DNA of 64,000 nucleotides from positions 14,260,001 to 14,324,000 of the forward strand of contig JBITNC010000002.1 of NCBI GenBank assembly GCA_050084985.1, written 5' to 3'. Positions 11,094 through 23,337 of this stretch are shown here, one piece after another. The translations under genes and the position numbers were made by a program. The notes under the pieces are model-generated. The model was not told the origin of the DNA. It did no database searches and was given only the letters and a program-made list of their open reading frames with translations. Source of the DNA: Nageia nagi (lineage: Eukaryota; Pinophyta). The first letter of the stretch is position 1. Each line of letters starts with the position of its first letter.

Positions 11094-12029
11094 TGTTAGC
11101 ACAAAAATGAATTTATATTTTTAAATCAATAAATTAATGAAAACATGCTTGGTCTAAATATATGTCTTGAATGTCTTAATGTGATAATATCAATGTTTAC
11201 CTTGAATGTGAATTTTATGATGATTATCTTGAATATTGCATGGATTATCTTGAATATTGCATGAATTATCTTGTTTATTGGTGTGGTTATCTTGAATGTT
11301 GTGAATTAACCCTTTTTATGTAGGTACACATCGACCCATGGGAGGTACTATCTATTATCTATATAAATAAGGGATCTAATAGTAAGTCCATAATATCAAG
11401 GATACACATGATCCCGCGTATGGTCTTGATAATGGCAATCATATTGTAAGGTGTCTCTTGATACTGCCTATCAAGCTAGATTTTGTGTATCCCCTTCTTG
11501 CGAGCATTCTAAAGAACTGAGAGACTTATCTGATTATCATACAACAATTATCATGAGATTTGAGTGGAGGTGTAGACTCATTGGAGACAAATCATAGCCC
11601 ATCAAAGGCTACTGATGCTCCTCTATGGATGAATATATACCACTGGTGTTCCTATCTAGTATGATGAACACCACCTGTGATCTTCTTCTATGACTTTTTA
11701 GCTCCGTGATTTCAGGTGTGGACAACGTTGGATCCCAGGACTTTATCAATAGCTTCATTTCGAGCACGCTCTGTGAGGTGAGTACATAACTTCTATCTTG
11801 ATTGGTGGTGTCATCTTATGCCTGATTATGTATACATATGTTGTATAGTCTGAATTTTGCAAATAATTTCGAGTTTATCATTTGTTAAATTACTTATTCT
11901 ATTTCTGTAGTTGATTGTCTCTTTCATTATTTTTGTATAAATTGCTATCCGTAGCTCGAATACAAATATATTGGGTTTGTAGATATTTACCTGCTTATTT
12001 ATTTGCATGCTCAATTTTATTTGTAAACA
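11094..12029 (+). repeat. 3' LTR of the Tat-like element
   Basis: Starts tgttagcaca after the polypurine tract and ends ttgtaaaca. The first copy of the terminus at 4876 reads tgttaacaca. It shows a few percent scattered differences and small indels against the 5' LTR, by eye. Confidence 0.92.
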
Positions 12030-12034
12030 AATAT

Positions 12035-12400
12035 AATAATGTAACTTGTCCTACACTCCAAGTCATGAGTATGCACCTTGGGTCAAAGGTGTGCATGTCA
12101 TACTTAGGTAATCCAAAGAGGGATTTTGGATTATAAATAGAAAGCTCCCTCTTTGTAATTATATACCAATTGTGAAGTAAGGTTATGCTATAGGATAGAA
12201 GTGTAAGAGTTGAGATTAGGAGGATTGTAAAGGAGTTGTATTTATGAATGAAGTAAAAAGTTAGTTAGTGGATGTAGTCCTAGTTGGAGGAACCATTTTA
12301 CATCTTGTATTGTGAGATTGCTTTATGTATTTGTTAGATGTAAGTGTGAGCTTTCATGTGATCTTGGTAGATTAAAAATTATCTTGTTAGTGTTAGTTCC
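12035..12400 (+). mobile_element. 3' LTR of element A, second part, with TATA box
   Basis: Continues the LTR that starts at 4769. It contains a clear core promoter, ggattataaatagaaagctccc (TATA at 12132-12139). The outer end is not defined because no partner LTR is in the window; 12400 is approximate. Confidence 0.6.
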
Positions 12401-12499
12401 CTTAGAAAGAGGATGGATTTCTTAGACTACTTTTACTTTGAGTGCATGTAATCCTAGTTAATCTTGTGTAGGATATTCCACTAGCTCCTATCCAATTCA

Positions 12500-13224
12500 T
12501 TAGGGAGGGTAAGGTATTTGCTAATAGTATCTAGTGACTTGTGTATGTAGAGCCTAACCCAACATAGGAGGAGCCCTTGGTTGAAGATTTTGAGGCTGAT
12601 GATGTAGGAGCCACCAAGGAGTTCCTAGAATGGTGGTAGGTTGAGATGGAGCGGGATGCATGAGAGGAGGTTGATCATCATGTACATCAATGAGTTGATG
12701 ATCCAGATGTAGCAGCTAAGGTTAGAGAGGAAACTAAGGATGAGCCTATAAGGGAGCAGGTTGAGGAGTAGGTAGTTGATGAGTTGGGAGACATAGTTGT
12801 TTAGGGTGAGGAGGATAAGGTAGGTATAGTAGTTAGAGGAGTGAGAGGAGGTATATCTCCTCCTCCATAGGTACCTAATGTTGATGCACTCTTAGGTGAT
12901 ATCTATGAGTTGAAGTATCAAGTGTCTCAACTCAATGCTTGCATGTACCATTATTGAGCTAAGAGAGATAGATATCATTAGGAGAGGGATGAGGCCTAAT
13001 CTTCTTCATAGGTTAGAGGAGATAGTAATCCACAAGAGGGGCTAGCCAACCATCAGTGTTTATTCAAGGTATTCTTCGATAGAGGGATTACTATTCTTCC
13101 ATTATTCAAACATAATTTATTGAAGTACCACTGTATGTTCCTAGTATTCTATATCTAGTCCCTCCCATTTCATACATTCTTATGGACATTTTAGTGCATC
13201 AAGTGACCAAGGGAGAGTCCATAG
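12500..13224 (+). pseudogene. Acidic tail remnant of a PMD-type gene in a gypsy element
   Basis: The plus-strand frame contains ATKEFLEWW, long Glu/Asp-rich runs and a heptad-like stretch (LLGDIYELKYQVSQLNACMY) near 12880-12950. This is the same layout as the C-terminal part of the PMD gene at 7560-9748: WW motif, acidic run, coiled-coil-like tail. Several TAG stops break it. It ends just before a purine-rich tract and an LTR (13225), so here the PMD-like frame would lie in sense at the 3' end of its element. The PMD core itself is not present in this fragment. Confidence 0.5.
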
Positions 13225-14074
13225 TGTAGACACCTAAAAATGTCCCCTTGTTAACTAGTAAACATTGAAATAATCATAACCCCTTTTAATAATATAAAAT
13301 AGGTTTAAAAACCATATTATTGGATATCTCTCATCGAGTACATGCAAAGCAAGTGGTCACATGACCCCTTTTCGATAAAAATTAGCTATTTGGTGATCAT
13401 GTTAATATTGTTATAAAAATTAAAAACCAGTCACTGGCGACCCAAAAAAAATGCTGACGTTTTGAGATGATCATCGACATCCACCTAGTAATTGCTGGTG
13501 ACTTTGTAACAGCCGAACAAGAAACAAAATAGCGATAGAAAGTTGAAATGCTTCATTCTTCCAAGATATGGTGGATAGAGAGGGTCAGTTATGACCTACT
13601 GTGGCTTTTGGCTTCCCCTTACTAGCCTTGGAACATCTCACCCAAAATCTATAAATACAAGCCAATACAAAGCAATAGGGACCATCTCTTGACCCAATTT
13701 TTGAAGTAGGGTAATGCTGCCAAAATCTTGTGAGCTCATACCTTTCATTGTTTTATGCTAGTTTCAATTTAATACATGTCATACATAGATGCTTTGATGT
13801 TATTATCTTTTGCATGTGTGTAGGATTTACAGGTTGTCCATATCAAGGAGAGAAGCAAGCAAATAAAAAACAATGAAGATCTAATACTCTTATTTTGGCA
13901 AATGGCATTTGTAAAAGTCCCTTCCAAGGGCAAATTGTAGTTTGAGCTAAAAATCAATATCATTTTACAATTACAACATTTTTACCTATTTTACATAATT
14001 TGAGGTTCAGTGAAAATCTAAGAATAATTGTATTTTATGTTATTCTACATTCCAACTCTATTTTCACTGCAACA
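13225..14074 (+). mobile_element. Tat/Ogre-type LTR
   Basis: Starts tgtagacacctaaaaatg, the same 18 bases with which the minus-strand LTR of element C starts (34444), and follows a purine-rich tract (aagggagag). It includes the phrase gtcactggcgaccc and a TATA box (13650-13657). The 3' end (cactgcaaca) is a guess because no partner is seen; it could be a 3' LTR or a solo LTR. Confidence 0.65.
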
Positions 14075-15917
14075 CATAAGGCTACTAGTAAATAGGGTAG
14101 TGTTGTTAGACCTACCGCATCCCATATCTATAGTGAGATAGATGGGGTTTCTCCATAGCATCCAGTGGGATCATCTGAGATATGTAAAATGACTTGAGCT
14201 ATGAGTCCTATAGGTTTAGTGGTAACTACCCATCCAAGATAGGGAATATGTGGTAGAGTTGGTAGTCTGATAGATGGTGGAGAAAGAATCTCATGAGGAT
14301 ACCCTAATGATTGGATCATGCCTTGTTATATTTCATGTTAGAGTTGTGGTATTTTATATACTATGTTATTTATTTTTTGAGATCATGGAGGGTATGATCA
14401 TTTCCTATGTTTAGACATGCTAGTCATAGGATTATTTGTTGATGAACTTATTTATTTTTAGATCATTAATATTATGATCGATGGATAGTTTTTCTAGATA
14501 GATGTGATGGATAGCTTATGTGATGGATAATGTATTTTTTAACATATATACATGTTGATAGCCTAGATTCCTATATGCATATTTTGGTATTAATTTGATG
14601 TATACTAATGTTTTATGTTTGTTTGTATTTGCTTCATAATATGCCAATGTATGAATATTTAATTTCCATGTTTTGCTTAGGTTTGTTAATGTAAAGTAAT
14701 ATTTACATAGGAATGCCATGTTTGTAGAGCAAGATTTGAGTTGTAGGAGAATGGAATCAAATGCATCATTTTCCATTTTCTTGGCTACTTTCATATATGG
14801 CTTAGACATAATATATTGGTATAAACATATATAGTAACATGGATGATGTGGATGCATTATGGGTACACAAAAATACACATGGATAAATGGTATGAATGTA
14901 AAATGCTTTTAGGAATGTATGAAATTTAATGACCTAAAGTAATTATGAATGACATAATAATTTACACATCTACCTTAATGCTTTGGAAACTTATCAAGAT
15001 TTATAGTAATAATAATTATGTATAATGATATAAAATGAATGAATATTAATAAATAAATAAGTGTAATGAATAATGCCTTCAATACCTAGTTTCATCAATT
15101 GATCTTTTGCTTTGGTCTTATCTACTAGGGATATAAAATAAGATTATAATATACTTAAGTTTACCATAGATCCATGTGTGTGAAATTATGTTAATTTTCT
15201 TCTCTTGACATTCACAAATTGAATATGCCAAGATTATAAATTGTGAGGTATGATTTTTCTTATGTTTTTTTAAGGTAGACTTCACTGCCAAAAATTGTCC
15301 ATAGCCCTGGTGAAGGTTAACCCTTCATCTCATTACCATCTTGTTCTATTGCTAGTCAAGCATCCATAACCTTGATAGAGGATACTATAATAGCCCAAGA
15401 ATTATACCTTTTATTTATTTTCTTCTCTTTTTTAAATCTTTTTATAAATCTCTTGGGTTCAATATGAAGTAAAAAGTAGGAGAATCATACTCAAATTCAT
15501 ACTCAAGTAATATCTAATTTTTGATTGTTTAGAGATTTTAATATGAGAAGTGAATGATTCTATTTGTACACTTCCATTATCATAATTATGTCTTTTTATC
15601 ATCCTAAGTTTTTGAAAATTTTCCATAGGATATTTCAACTAAAACCAAACATGAATAAAGTATTCATTACTTGCTTTTTTATTCATAAATACAACCATAT
15701 ATAAATAAATACTATATGGATGTGTGTACAACATATGGATATATATAGCTTGATTAGTTACCTTCTCATAATGGTTAATATCTAATGAATATGACATTCA
15801 AGGTGGAGGAGAAAACATAATGAACAAAGTGGAATGATATGAACACAAGGGCAACACACCTAATAGCCAAGATGCTTCAGAAGTATCTCTTCTAAGTATA
15901 TATACATACATAATATT
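14075..15917. other. No gene recognised; AT-rich
   Basis: A short open stretch on the minus strand (14319-14128) and one at 14878-14516 have no recognisable domain. The rest is AT-rich with many stops in all frames. It may belong to the 3' non-coding part of element C. Confidence 0.4.
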
Positions 15918-16094
15918 TTGTTTTTTATATATATTTTATATTTTTATGGATTTTTTGAATTTTTAACGTTTTTGTGTTTTTTGTATTTTTTGACTTTTTT
16001 TAGTTTTTGTATTTTTTTATTTTTTGGATTTTTGTATTTTTTTGGTTTTTGTATTTTTCTTCTTTTTTTGGTTTCCATTTTTTTAAATTTATTT
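15918..16094. repeat. T-rich low-complexity tract (tttttgtattttt)
   Basis: Quasi-repeats of tttttgtatttttt on the plus strand. On the minus strand it reads as a Lys/Asn-rich tail that directly follows the extra frame of element C, so it may be its degenerate lysine-rich end or simple slippage. Confidence 0.7.
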
Positions 16095-18543
16095 TTAAGG
16101 GTTTCCTAATCGGGTAAGAACCTGCAACAAGTCATCATGGGTGAAAGGATGGAAATGATAATGAGTGCGAATGGTATGATTAATGATCCATTGTGTGAAA
16201 TCATGAGTGATAGATATAAACAACATGAAATCCCAATACCAAATGTTTATGGATAAGAGGTGGGCTATGGTGACTTCATAAAGAAGATCTTCTTTAGGAT
16301 GTAGAAGACATGGCCTACAAAATTTAACAAATTTGACTACCAATGGGGTAATAAGAGCATTGATCATAACCCTTCATCTGAAATTAGATTTAGAAAACAT
16401 GGAGATGAGATTTTGGAAGAACTCTTCATCAAGTATATCATAGACTACACAAGTTCCCCAACAAGGTTGGTGATCAATAAAAATCTCTATCTAATGAGAC
16501 TTCCTTAGGGCATCATAGACATGATCATATTTATCTAGTGTGATAGTTAAGGTTATTATGGATAAAATATGATGTTGTATACCTTCAGGAAACTGATTGA
16601 ATCGATCCTTTTCTAATTTTGGGGTTTGGATGGGGTCTTCTAAAGGGTTGCTAGGAGATGTACAAGGTGATCATGATATACAAAGGGATGATAGTTCTCA
16701 TGGGGTAGGGGTGTTATAATATGAAAACCCCTCCTAGTGATTGGTGGGAAGACTAATGCAATGCAAATGACTCATGATGGTTGATGTATGTAAAGTATAA
16801 TCAACCATCTGCAATGTCACATGTAGATTTCTTAGAACTTGTATAAAGTTTGTAAAGAAAAAACATATATACATAAATATATTTATGAAAAAAGAATTTT
16901 ATTACTAATTTTTTAAATATTTTATAATTTTTATTCACATATGTTTTTAATAATTATTTGATAATTTTATTTTTATTATGATAAACAATTCTTTACAAAT
17001 CCCAAGTGGTGATGGACACCTTGTTTTTTATGAATAGCCCAACCTTTATGGTCCAAGAAGTAAAATTATGAAGGTTGTAGTACAAAATGGGAAGGTCCTA
17101 GTCCTAGAATGGATGGTTGATAATGGATAGGATATGAAATAAGAGGTAAGATTGAGGGATGATGATTGAATTTTTTAATGATATATTTTTGGCATGGCTA
17201 ATGATGTAAAGGCCTCATCATATTTAGGAAGCGAAATATGATATGGAATTCTTAAAGATTATGGAGACTCAAGGGGACATAATGATACGAGGGGGATCAT
17301 GCTCCCTAGGAGATATTAGACATACTCACTTTTTACAAGTTTAGGAATGACCTCATTTCTTCTTCAATTAAGGTGTTTAATAGTCCTTTAAAACCTAGGT
17401 TTTACATTGGTAGGATTATTCACATAATAATTTTTACTAAATAATTAACTATAATCATATATAATTTTGTTATGCAAAATCAAATGATTATTAAACTCAA
17501 GTACCAAATCATTGATAACCTCAGTTATGGAAACTAAACTCCCATAACACCGAAGGGTCATATGATCAACACAATTTAACAAGATCATAGGTCTCTTGCA
17601 AAGCCAATGCAATCAAAATAGATGGATCCAATTTGTTAAGGATTCAACTTCCATCCATATGTCCTTTGATTCTAATTTGATGGTTACCTTAAGGTTATTG
17701 AGTTTTAAATCCCATGCATTAGTTTCTTTTTACGTGTAATAATTCACGATTATAACTTCTTGAATTTCTTTTGGTAAAGTGAAAAAATGAGGTATCTCAA
17801 TGTAAGGACACTTTCACAATGTTTGCATGTAGTGATCTTCTAGGTATCTATCAACAAAATCATGATTTACATGATTAAATTGTAAATGTATTTTTTCATT
17901 AGATTCTCATATTGTTGGCATTAAAGTTATTATTTGACTATTGCTTAGAGGAGGATTAGGGAATCTTGATCTAATTCAAAAAAATCAATGATTAATTTGT
18001 TGCATATATCTAACTAATCATTGAGGCTTATGGATGAACATCGTATAAAAATCATAGACCATTTTATGATGACACAAGTCTCTTCTCATTTGATCTACCC
18101 ATGTGAATAGAAAATCTTCATCTAGATAGGTATTAATTATTTTATTTTGGATCCAATTGTTAAAGAAGCAATTAACTATGATCCTAGAGGCTGATGTGGG
18201 CTAGTATCAACATAACATGTTTATCATGTGAACCTAGGTGAAGTAATGTGCATAACTCATGTAATAAATGGCTTTGTATACATAGATATCTAACTTATTT
18301 CCTTGAATGCTTATCTCCCACTCTTGATCTCTTTTTAGAAATAGTTTTAAGGCTTGTAGATCAATAGGTAGATGGAGAAAATTTTTTATTTCTAGGAGAA
18401 GTGTATTGGGATAATTCTGTTATAGCCCTATCTCCCAAATATCTAGTTTTTTTGTACAAATATATTTTTTGAATGCCTCTTTGGTTAGTAATCAGATGGA
18501 TGCTTTTGCTCTTTTTTGATGCCATTTTTTGTTTCAAAGACAT
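16095..18543 (-). pseudogene. Unrecognised extra reading frame downstream of Tat/Ogre-like pol
   Basis: A coding-like stretch in the same strand as the pol of element C and starting about 90 bp after its stop. Start at 18543 (MSLKQKMASKKSKSIHLITN), a basic N-terminus. A middle part around 18350-18010 holds FLKRDQEWEISIQGNKLDIY and FTWVDQMRRDLCHHKMVYDF. A C-terminal part around 16640-16095 holds RFNQFPEGIQHHILSIITLT, LISMFSKSNF and VKFCRPCLLHPKEDLLYE. Frames are open for 60-100 codons at a time, broken by stops of the CAA/CAG-to-TAA/TAG kind. I do not recognise the family. It is not gag, pol, PMD or a chromodomain. Extra open frames near the 3' end are known in Tat/Ogre elements, so that is the best context. 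Confidence 0.55.
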
Positions 18544-18632
18544 TAAATATGTATAACTTTAAGAAAAGCATTATTTTATTGATTTAAACTAAAAAAACTA
18601 TCCATAATATATACAATTGTAAATCAAAAAGT

Positions 18633-21600
18633 CTATTTAATATAGAAATGGTGAAGATACATGATGTTTATAGGTTCACACTCTTCATTACCTTCCATAT
18701 CAACTAAATGATAAGCTCCAAATCTGAACTTTCTTTTAAGTATATAGGGCCCTAACTAGTTAGGAGAAAACTTGTCATGAAGTTGTCATTCTATTTGAGA
18801 AGTTTGTTGGTTTTATTTTAAAACTAAATACCCTATATTAAATTCATGAATTTTGAATTTTGTATCAAAAGCTTATTTAATATGATTTTGATAAGTACAT
18901 AGATGTTCTAAAGCATTAACTCTTCTTTCATCTAGAAGTAGCAATTGATCTAATCTTATTTGATTAGCTATTTCATCTGTGATATACTCTTGTAACGTAA
19001 TTCATAGAGAAGGAATTTCTATTTCTAAGGGTAGTACTACTTCTACCCCATACACTAATTAAAATAGTGTTTCCCTAGTAGGAGTTTAAATACTGGTTTG
19101 ATAAGCCCATAATGCATGTGGAATCCTTGTGTGCCAATCTTGATGGGTATCATTAATAATTTTTAATAAAATAGTACAAATGGTTTTATTTGTGGCTTCA
19201 TCTTGGCCATTCCCTTGGGGATAGGAAGGTATTGAGAAGCTTAATCAAATATGATATCCTTTACATAAAGCTTTAACTTCCTTATTTTTGAAGTTTTTCC
19301 CATTATCAATGATAATTTGAGCATGAATTCCAAAATGACATATGATATGATTTTGTATAAATTATGCTATCTTTGACCCTTTTTTTGAAATCATAGGGAT
19401 GGCTTTTACCTATTTCATAAAATATTCTATAGCAGTTATTATAAATTTATGACCTTATAAGGAAATAAGGGATATTTGACCTATTAAATCTAATGCTCAT
19501 CTTGATAATGGACACAATGATTACATGGGTTGTAATGTATGTGAATATTGATTAAATAAATTAGTGTGTTGTTGCAATTTAACACATCTTTTAATATATT
19601 TCATATAGTCACGTTCCATAGTAGGCTAGTAATATCACATACGCATTAATCATTTTGTAATTATGGAACCACTAAAATGTCCTTTGCCAATTCCATCATG
19701 TGTGCATAAAATGGTGATTTGTGAATTAGCCCATTCTAAACATCTAAGTAATATCCCATCAAAACCCCTATGATATAGGACATCTCCTTTTATGCAAAAG
19801 TGAGAAGCTTTTATCTTAAATACTTTTCTAGATGATTTTGTTAAATCTTTAGGTAATACCCCATCTCTTAGGAATTTAAACAATTGCATATGCCATAGAT
19901 TTTTTGCTTCCATTGTGATGTCTAGGACTAAATGTTTTACTTCATTTAATTCTATTAAGTATTGATTGATTTGAACAATTTCAATAGGGATCATTTTTTT
20001 ATTAGGGTTCATGGGCATTAAAGATCTAATGGAAGCCATAGCATAAAAAAATCTATTAGTTGATAATGGTACCACTTCTAAATCATATTTTTTAAAAGAT
20101 GATAGTAGATTATTTATCAATTTCTTATATTTTTATAGCAAAGGTTCTTTACAATGGAATATTTCATTGACTTGGTTTACTATTAGTAGCGAGTCATCGA
20201 TAAATTTAACTTTTCTTAACTTTAATTTTATGGTGGTCTTTATAGATAAAATTAAAGCTTCATATTCAACATTATTATTTGTACATGGAAAGTTAAGCTT
20301 AAAAGAATAGGGTATGGGAACTCCTCAGGGTGTAATGAAAATAACACCCGCACCTCCACTTTGTTCACATATTGATCCATTAAAATATATTACCATATCC
20401 TAATCTTTTTCAGATTCTACAGGAATTTTCATTTCATCTAATTGGAATACATGTTCATCTAGTGATTCTATGATGAGTGGATTATCATTTGGTAATGGTG
20501 CTTCAATGAGATAGTTAGATATAACTTTTCCTTTGATTGATTTTTGACTTATGAAGAGTAAGTCAAACTCAGTTAAATGCATGATCCATTTAGATGTTCT
20601 CATATTTTGATAAGTTTTATTCATCATATATTTTAAAGGATCTTATTTGGCAATTATATACATGGTATGGTTTAGCATGTAATATCTTAATTTTTTAGTT
20701 GTGAATACTACCACTAAATAAAACTTTTCTAAATATAAATATTTTATCTTATAGCCAACCAAAGTTCGACTAAGATAATATATTGGTTGTTCTTTACTAT
20801 TTTCATTCTTTTATGCAAGCATAGTTCCTAAGGCTATTTCTATGGTGGATATTTATAATAGGAATGGTTCTCTAGGATTAGGTGGTACTAAAATAGGTGG
20901 AGAAAGAAGATAGTGCTTTATTTCATCAAACACTTATTGTTCATTGCCCTAGTGAAATGTTATCCCTTTCTTTAAGAGTTTGTTAAAAGGTTTACATTTC
21001 TCTAAAAATTAAGAAATAAAACATATTATGGCTTGTAATTTACCCTATAGGATTTGTAGTTATATTATGTTTGAGAGGGGTAACATATTTGTTATTGCTT
21101 TTATCTTATTAGGATCTACTTCAATTCCTCTCCTAGAGATGATGAAACCTAATAATTTCCCATTTGTTACTCCAAAAATACATTTCTTTGGGTTTAATCA
21201 GATCTTATGTTCTAGTAATGATCAAATATTTTGATGAATACTTTAGAATGATATTATCATGTTTTTGATTTAGCCAATATATCATCTATGTAATCCTCTA
21301 CAATGTCATGCATGTAATTGTTAAAAATGTATGTCATGGATCTTTGAGAGGTAGCTCTAGCATTTTTCAATCTAAAAGGTATTACTTTGTAATAGAATGT
21401 TCTCCAAGGTGTTATGAATGTGGTTTTATGTTGGTCCTTTGATGCCACTTTAATTTGGTTATACCTTGAAAACCCATCCATGAGTGATAACATTTCATGT
21501 CTTGTAGTAGAATAAACAAAGCTATCTATGTTTGGTAGGGTAAAGTCATCCTTAGGGCATGCTTTGTTCATATCTCTAAAGTTTGTACACATTCACATCT

Positions 21601-22798
21601 TCCCAATGGATTTTTTAACTAGTATCATATTAGAAATCCAATTAGAATAATCAATGGAATGGATAAACTTAACTTCTAAAAGTTTTTACAACTCTTCTTT
21701 TACCATCAAGGCAATTATAGGATGCATTTTTTGTAACTTCTATTTTACTAGTTTTTCACTCTCCTTTATACCAAGATTATGCACTACTAAAGATAGAGTC
21801 TAGGCATATCAACATATGACCATGTAATATTTCCTATTTTTCTTTGAGTATTGTGATGAACTTTTTTCTTTCATTTTTAGTAAGGGATTTCCTAATTGAA
21901 TGATTTTAGGTTTGCTAGGATCATCACTTAAGTCAACCTCAATGGTTTATTCAATCAACATGTGAGATCCTTTTTACAATTTGTTAGGTATTAGAATCCA
22001 ATTATTATCTTTTGCATTGTATTTTTCATCCTCTCCTTGATAATGGTCTTCAAAGGTAGTATTAACATTCAAGTCTGAAGTTTGTAAGATTGTATCTATG
22101 TCTTTAAAATCCTATATTGTAGGTTGTTTAGGAATCAATGTAAAATTTGAAATTTCTTCATCTACTAGAAAGCATGAGGAAGAGCTACTTGAATTTTTGG
22201 AGCCTATTGTATCAAACTCATCACTTCTAGACCAATCAAAGTTCATTTTATGCATGAAATTATTGCATATTTATGTGATTTCTACCTTATTAATAATCAT
22301 ATTAGAGAATAATCCTCTTAAGGATAACATTATAAACTCCATATCCTCTTGATTTATCATCCATTTAGTTCTTTCCAATGAATTTTTGAATGTTTTGAGT
22401 TTTGGTTCTAGTTCAGTTACCTTACAACTAGATACTCAATTTTTATTCTTATAACCTAGTCCTTCCTTATCACTAGGTAATTGATAATGAATATCAATGG
22501 TGTACCTAGTTCCTTGTTCATATCATCCTAAAACTTGTCCTTTCCACTAACATCTATCAAAGTATCTTTGGATGAATGATCTTATGTCTAGTGATAAGTA
22601 TTCTAATGAATCACAGAAGATACCCTCATTGGATTGAGGTAAAGGGAGGATAGGTGGTTCTAATAGACCATGATATACAAAAAGTGTTTGGTTAGGTAAC
22701 TTCCCTAGTGGTATTAATTTTCCTAGTACACTAGGAGACTCTTTAGGTTTTCCTATTTCTTGAGTTGTGGGAATATTAAAAATAGCATCATTAATGGC
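18633..22798 (-). pseudogene. pol: pol of element C: RT, RNase H, second RNase H, integrase
   Basis: Reverse transcriptase around 21650-21000: NFRDMNKACPKDDFTLPNID, LMDGFSRYNQIK, and YIDD in place of the usual YVDD. Ty3 RNase H around 20880-20620 (QPIYYLSRTLVGYK, then SKWIMHLTEFDLLF and SIKGKVISNYL). A second RNase H of the archaeal type around 20400-20170 (DMVIYFNGSICEQSGGAG, NNNVEYEALILSI). The pair of RNase H domains is the mark of the Tat lineage. Integrase 19870-18900: HRGFDGILLRCLE, a zinc motif with one cysteine apparently lost, LDLIGQISL, DNGKNF, then a catalytic-type Glu in NGQDEATN. A GPYILKRKFRFGAYHL block near 18760 closes it. Stops, mostly from CAA, CAG or TGG, occur throughout. 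Confidence 0.9.
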
Positions 22799-22803
22799 AA
22801 ACT
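22799..22803. other. Target site duplication, left copy (AAACT)
   Basis: aaact precedes the copia 5' LTR (tgaagacttt) and matches aaact at 28017-28021. It places the insertion in the protease/RT spacer of element C. Confidence 0.88.
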
Positions 22804-23284
22804 TGAAGACTTTGAAGACCTTAAGACAACTTGAGATATCAAAATTAAGTGAAATTTGAGCTTACTATTTTAGGTGCTTTCTCTCTATCTATAAACTGGT
22901 ATGCTACAAAGCAGTTAACCTAGTTTGTAATCAACCCACTAGTTAGTTTAGTCCATAACTAGCCCACTAGTAAGTCAACCGATCGAACAACTAGCAGTGT
23001 TTCTTATGTGTCATTTCTTATTCATTTTGGCATTTCATTTCCAATTCATTTTGATTTCCAACATGTAAGGAGAATGGTTAAGTTTTCCTATGACCTCTTA
23101 TGTATTGTATGATGTATTATCAAGGTCTGAAGTGTGTTAGTGTGTGAATTGCATTCTTAATAAAGATTTGGGTATTTTTGGTTAAATTCTAGTCCTCCAT
23201 TATTGAGTGTGTGTGTTCATACTTTGAGTTACAGAGTTGAATTGTAGAGCAATTCATTTTATTTTAAAGTGTTTAATAACTTAA
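22804..23284 (+). repeat. 5' LTR of copia B
   Basis: Starts tgaagactttgaagacc and ends aataacttaa where the 3' LTR has aataacttca. It carries imperfect internal repeats of the type cccactagttagtctagtccataac. Confidence 0.88.
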
Positions 23285-23286
23285 TT

Positions 23287-23298
23287 TGATATCAAAGC
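23287..23298 (+). other. Primer binding site of copia B (decayed)
   Basis: tgatatcaaagc differs from the usual plant copia site tggtatcagagc, complementary to the initiator tRNA-Met 3' end, by two G-to-A changes. It lies two bases after the LTR. Confidence 0.8.
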
Positions 23299-23337
23299 TT
23301 TGTTGTATTAGTTTGGGTTCAAGAAGAAGAAGACAAA

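Larger units (their letters stand above)
4876..12029 (+). mobile_element. Complete non-autonomous Tat-like Ty3/gypsy element with antisense PMD gene
   Basis: Two matching LTRs (4876-5783 and 11094-12029) start TGTTA and end AAACA. They are flanked by a perfect 5-bp duplication, aatat at 4871-4875 and at 12030-12034. The polypurine tract aaagtggggc precedes the 3' LTR (11081-11090). The interior holds a Tat/Athila-type gag in sense, no protease, RT or integrase, an antisense plant mobile domain gene, and a tandem array. It must therefore have been mobilised in trans, as LARD-type elements are. The LTRs are still very similar, so it is among the younger insertions here. I found no canonical primer binding site after 5783. 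Confidence 0.9.

Noticed and set aside
15918-16109. Phe-rich open frame on the plus strand
   Set aside because: Translation of a T-rich low-complexity tract; no coding character beyond base composition.
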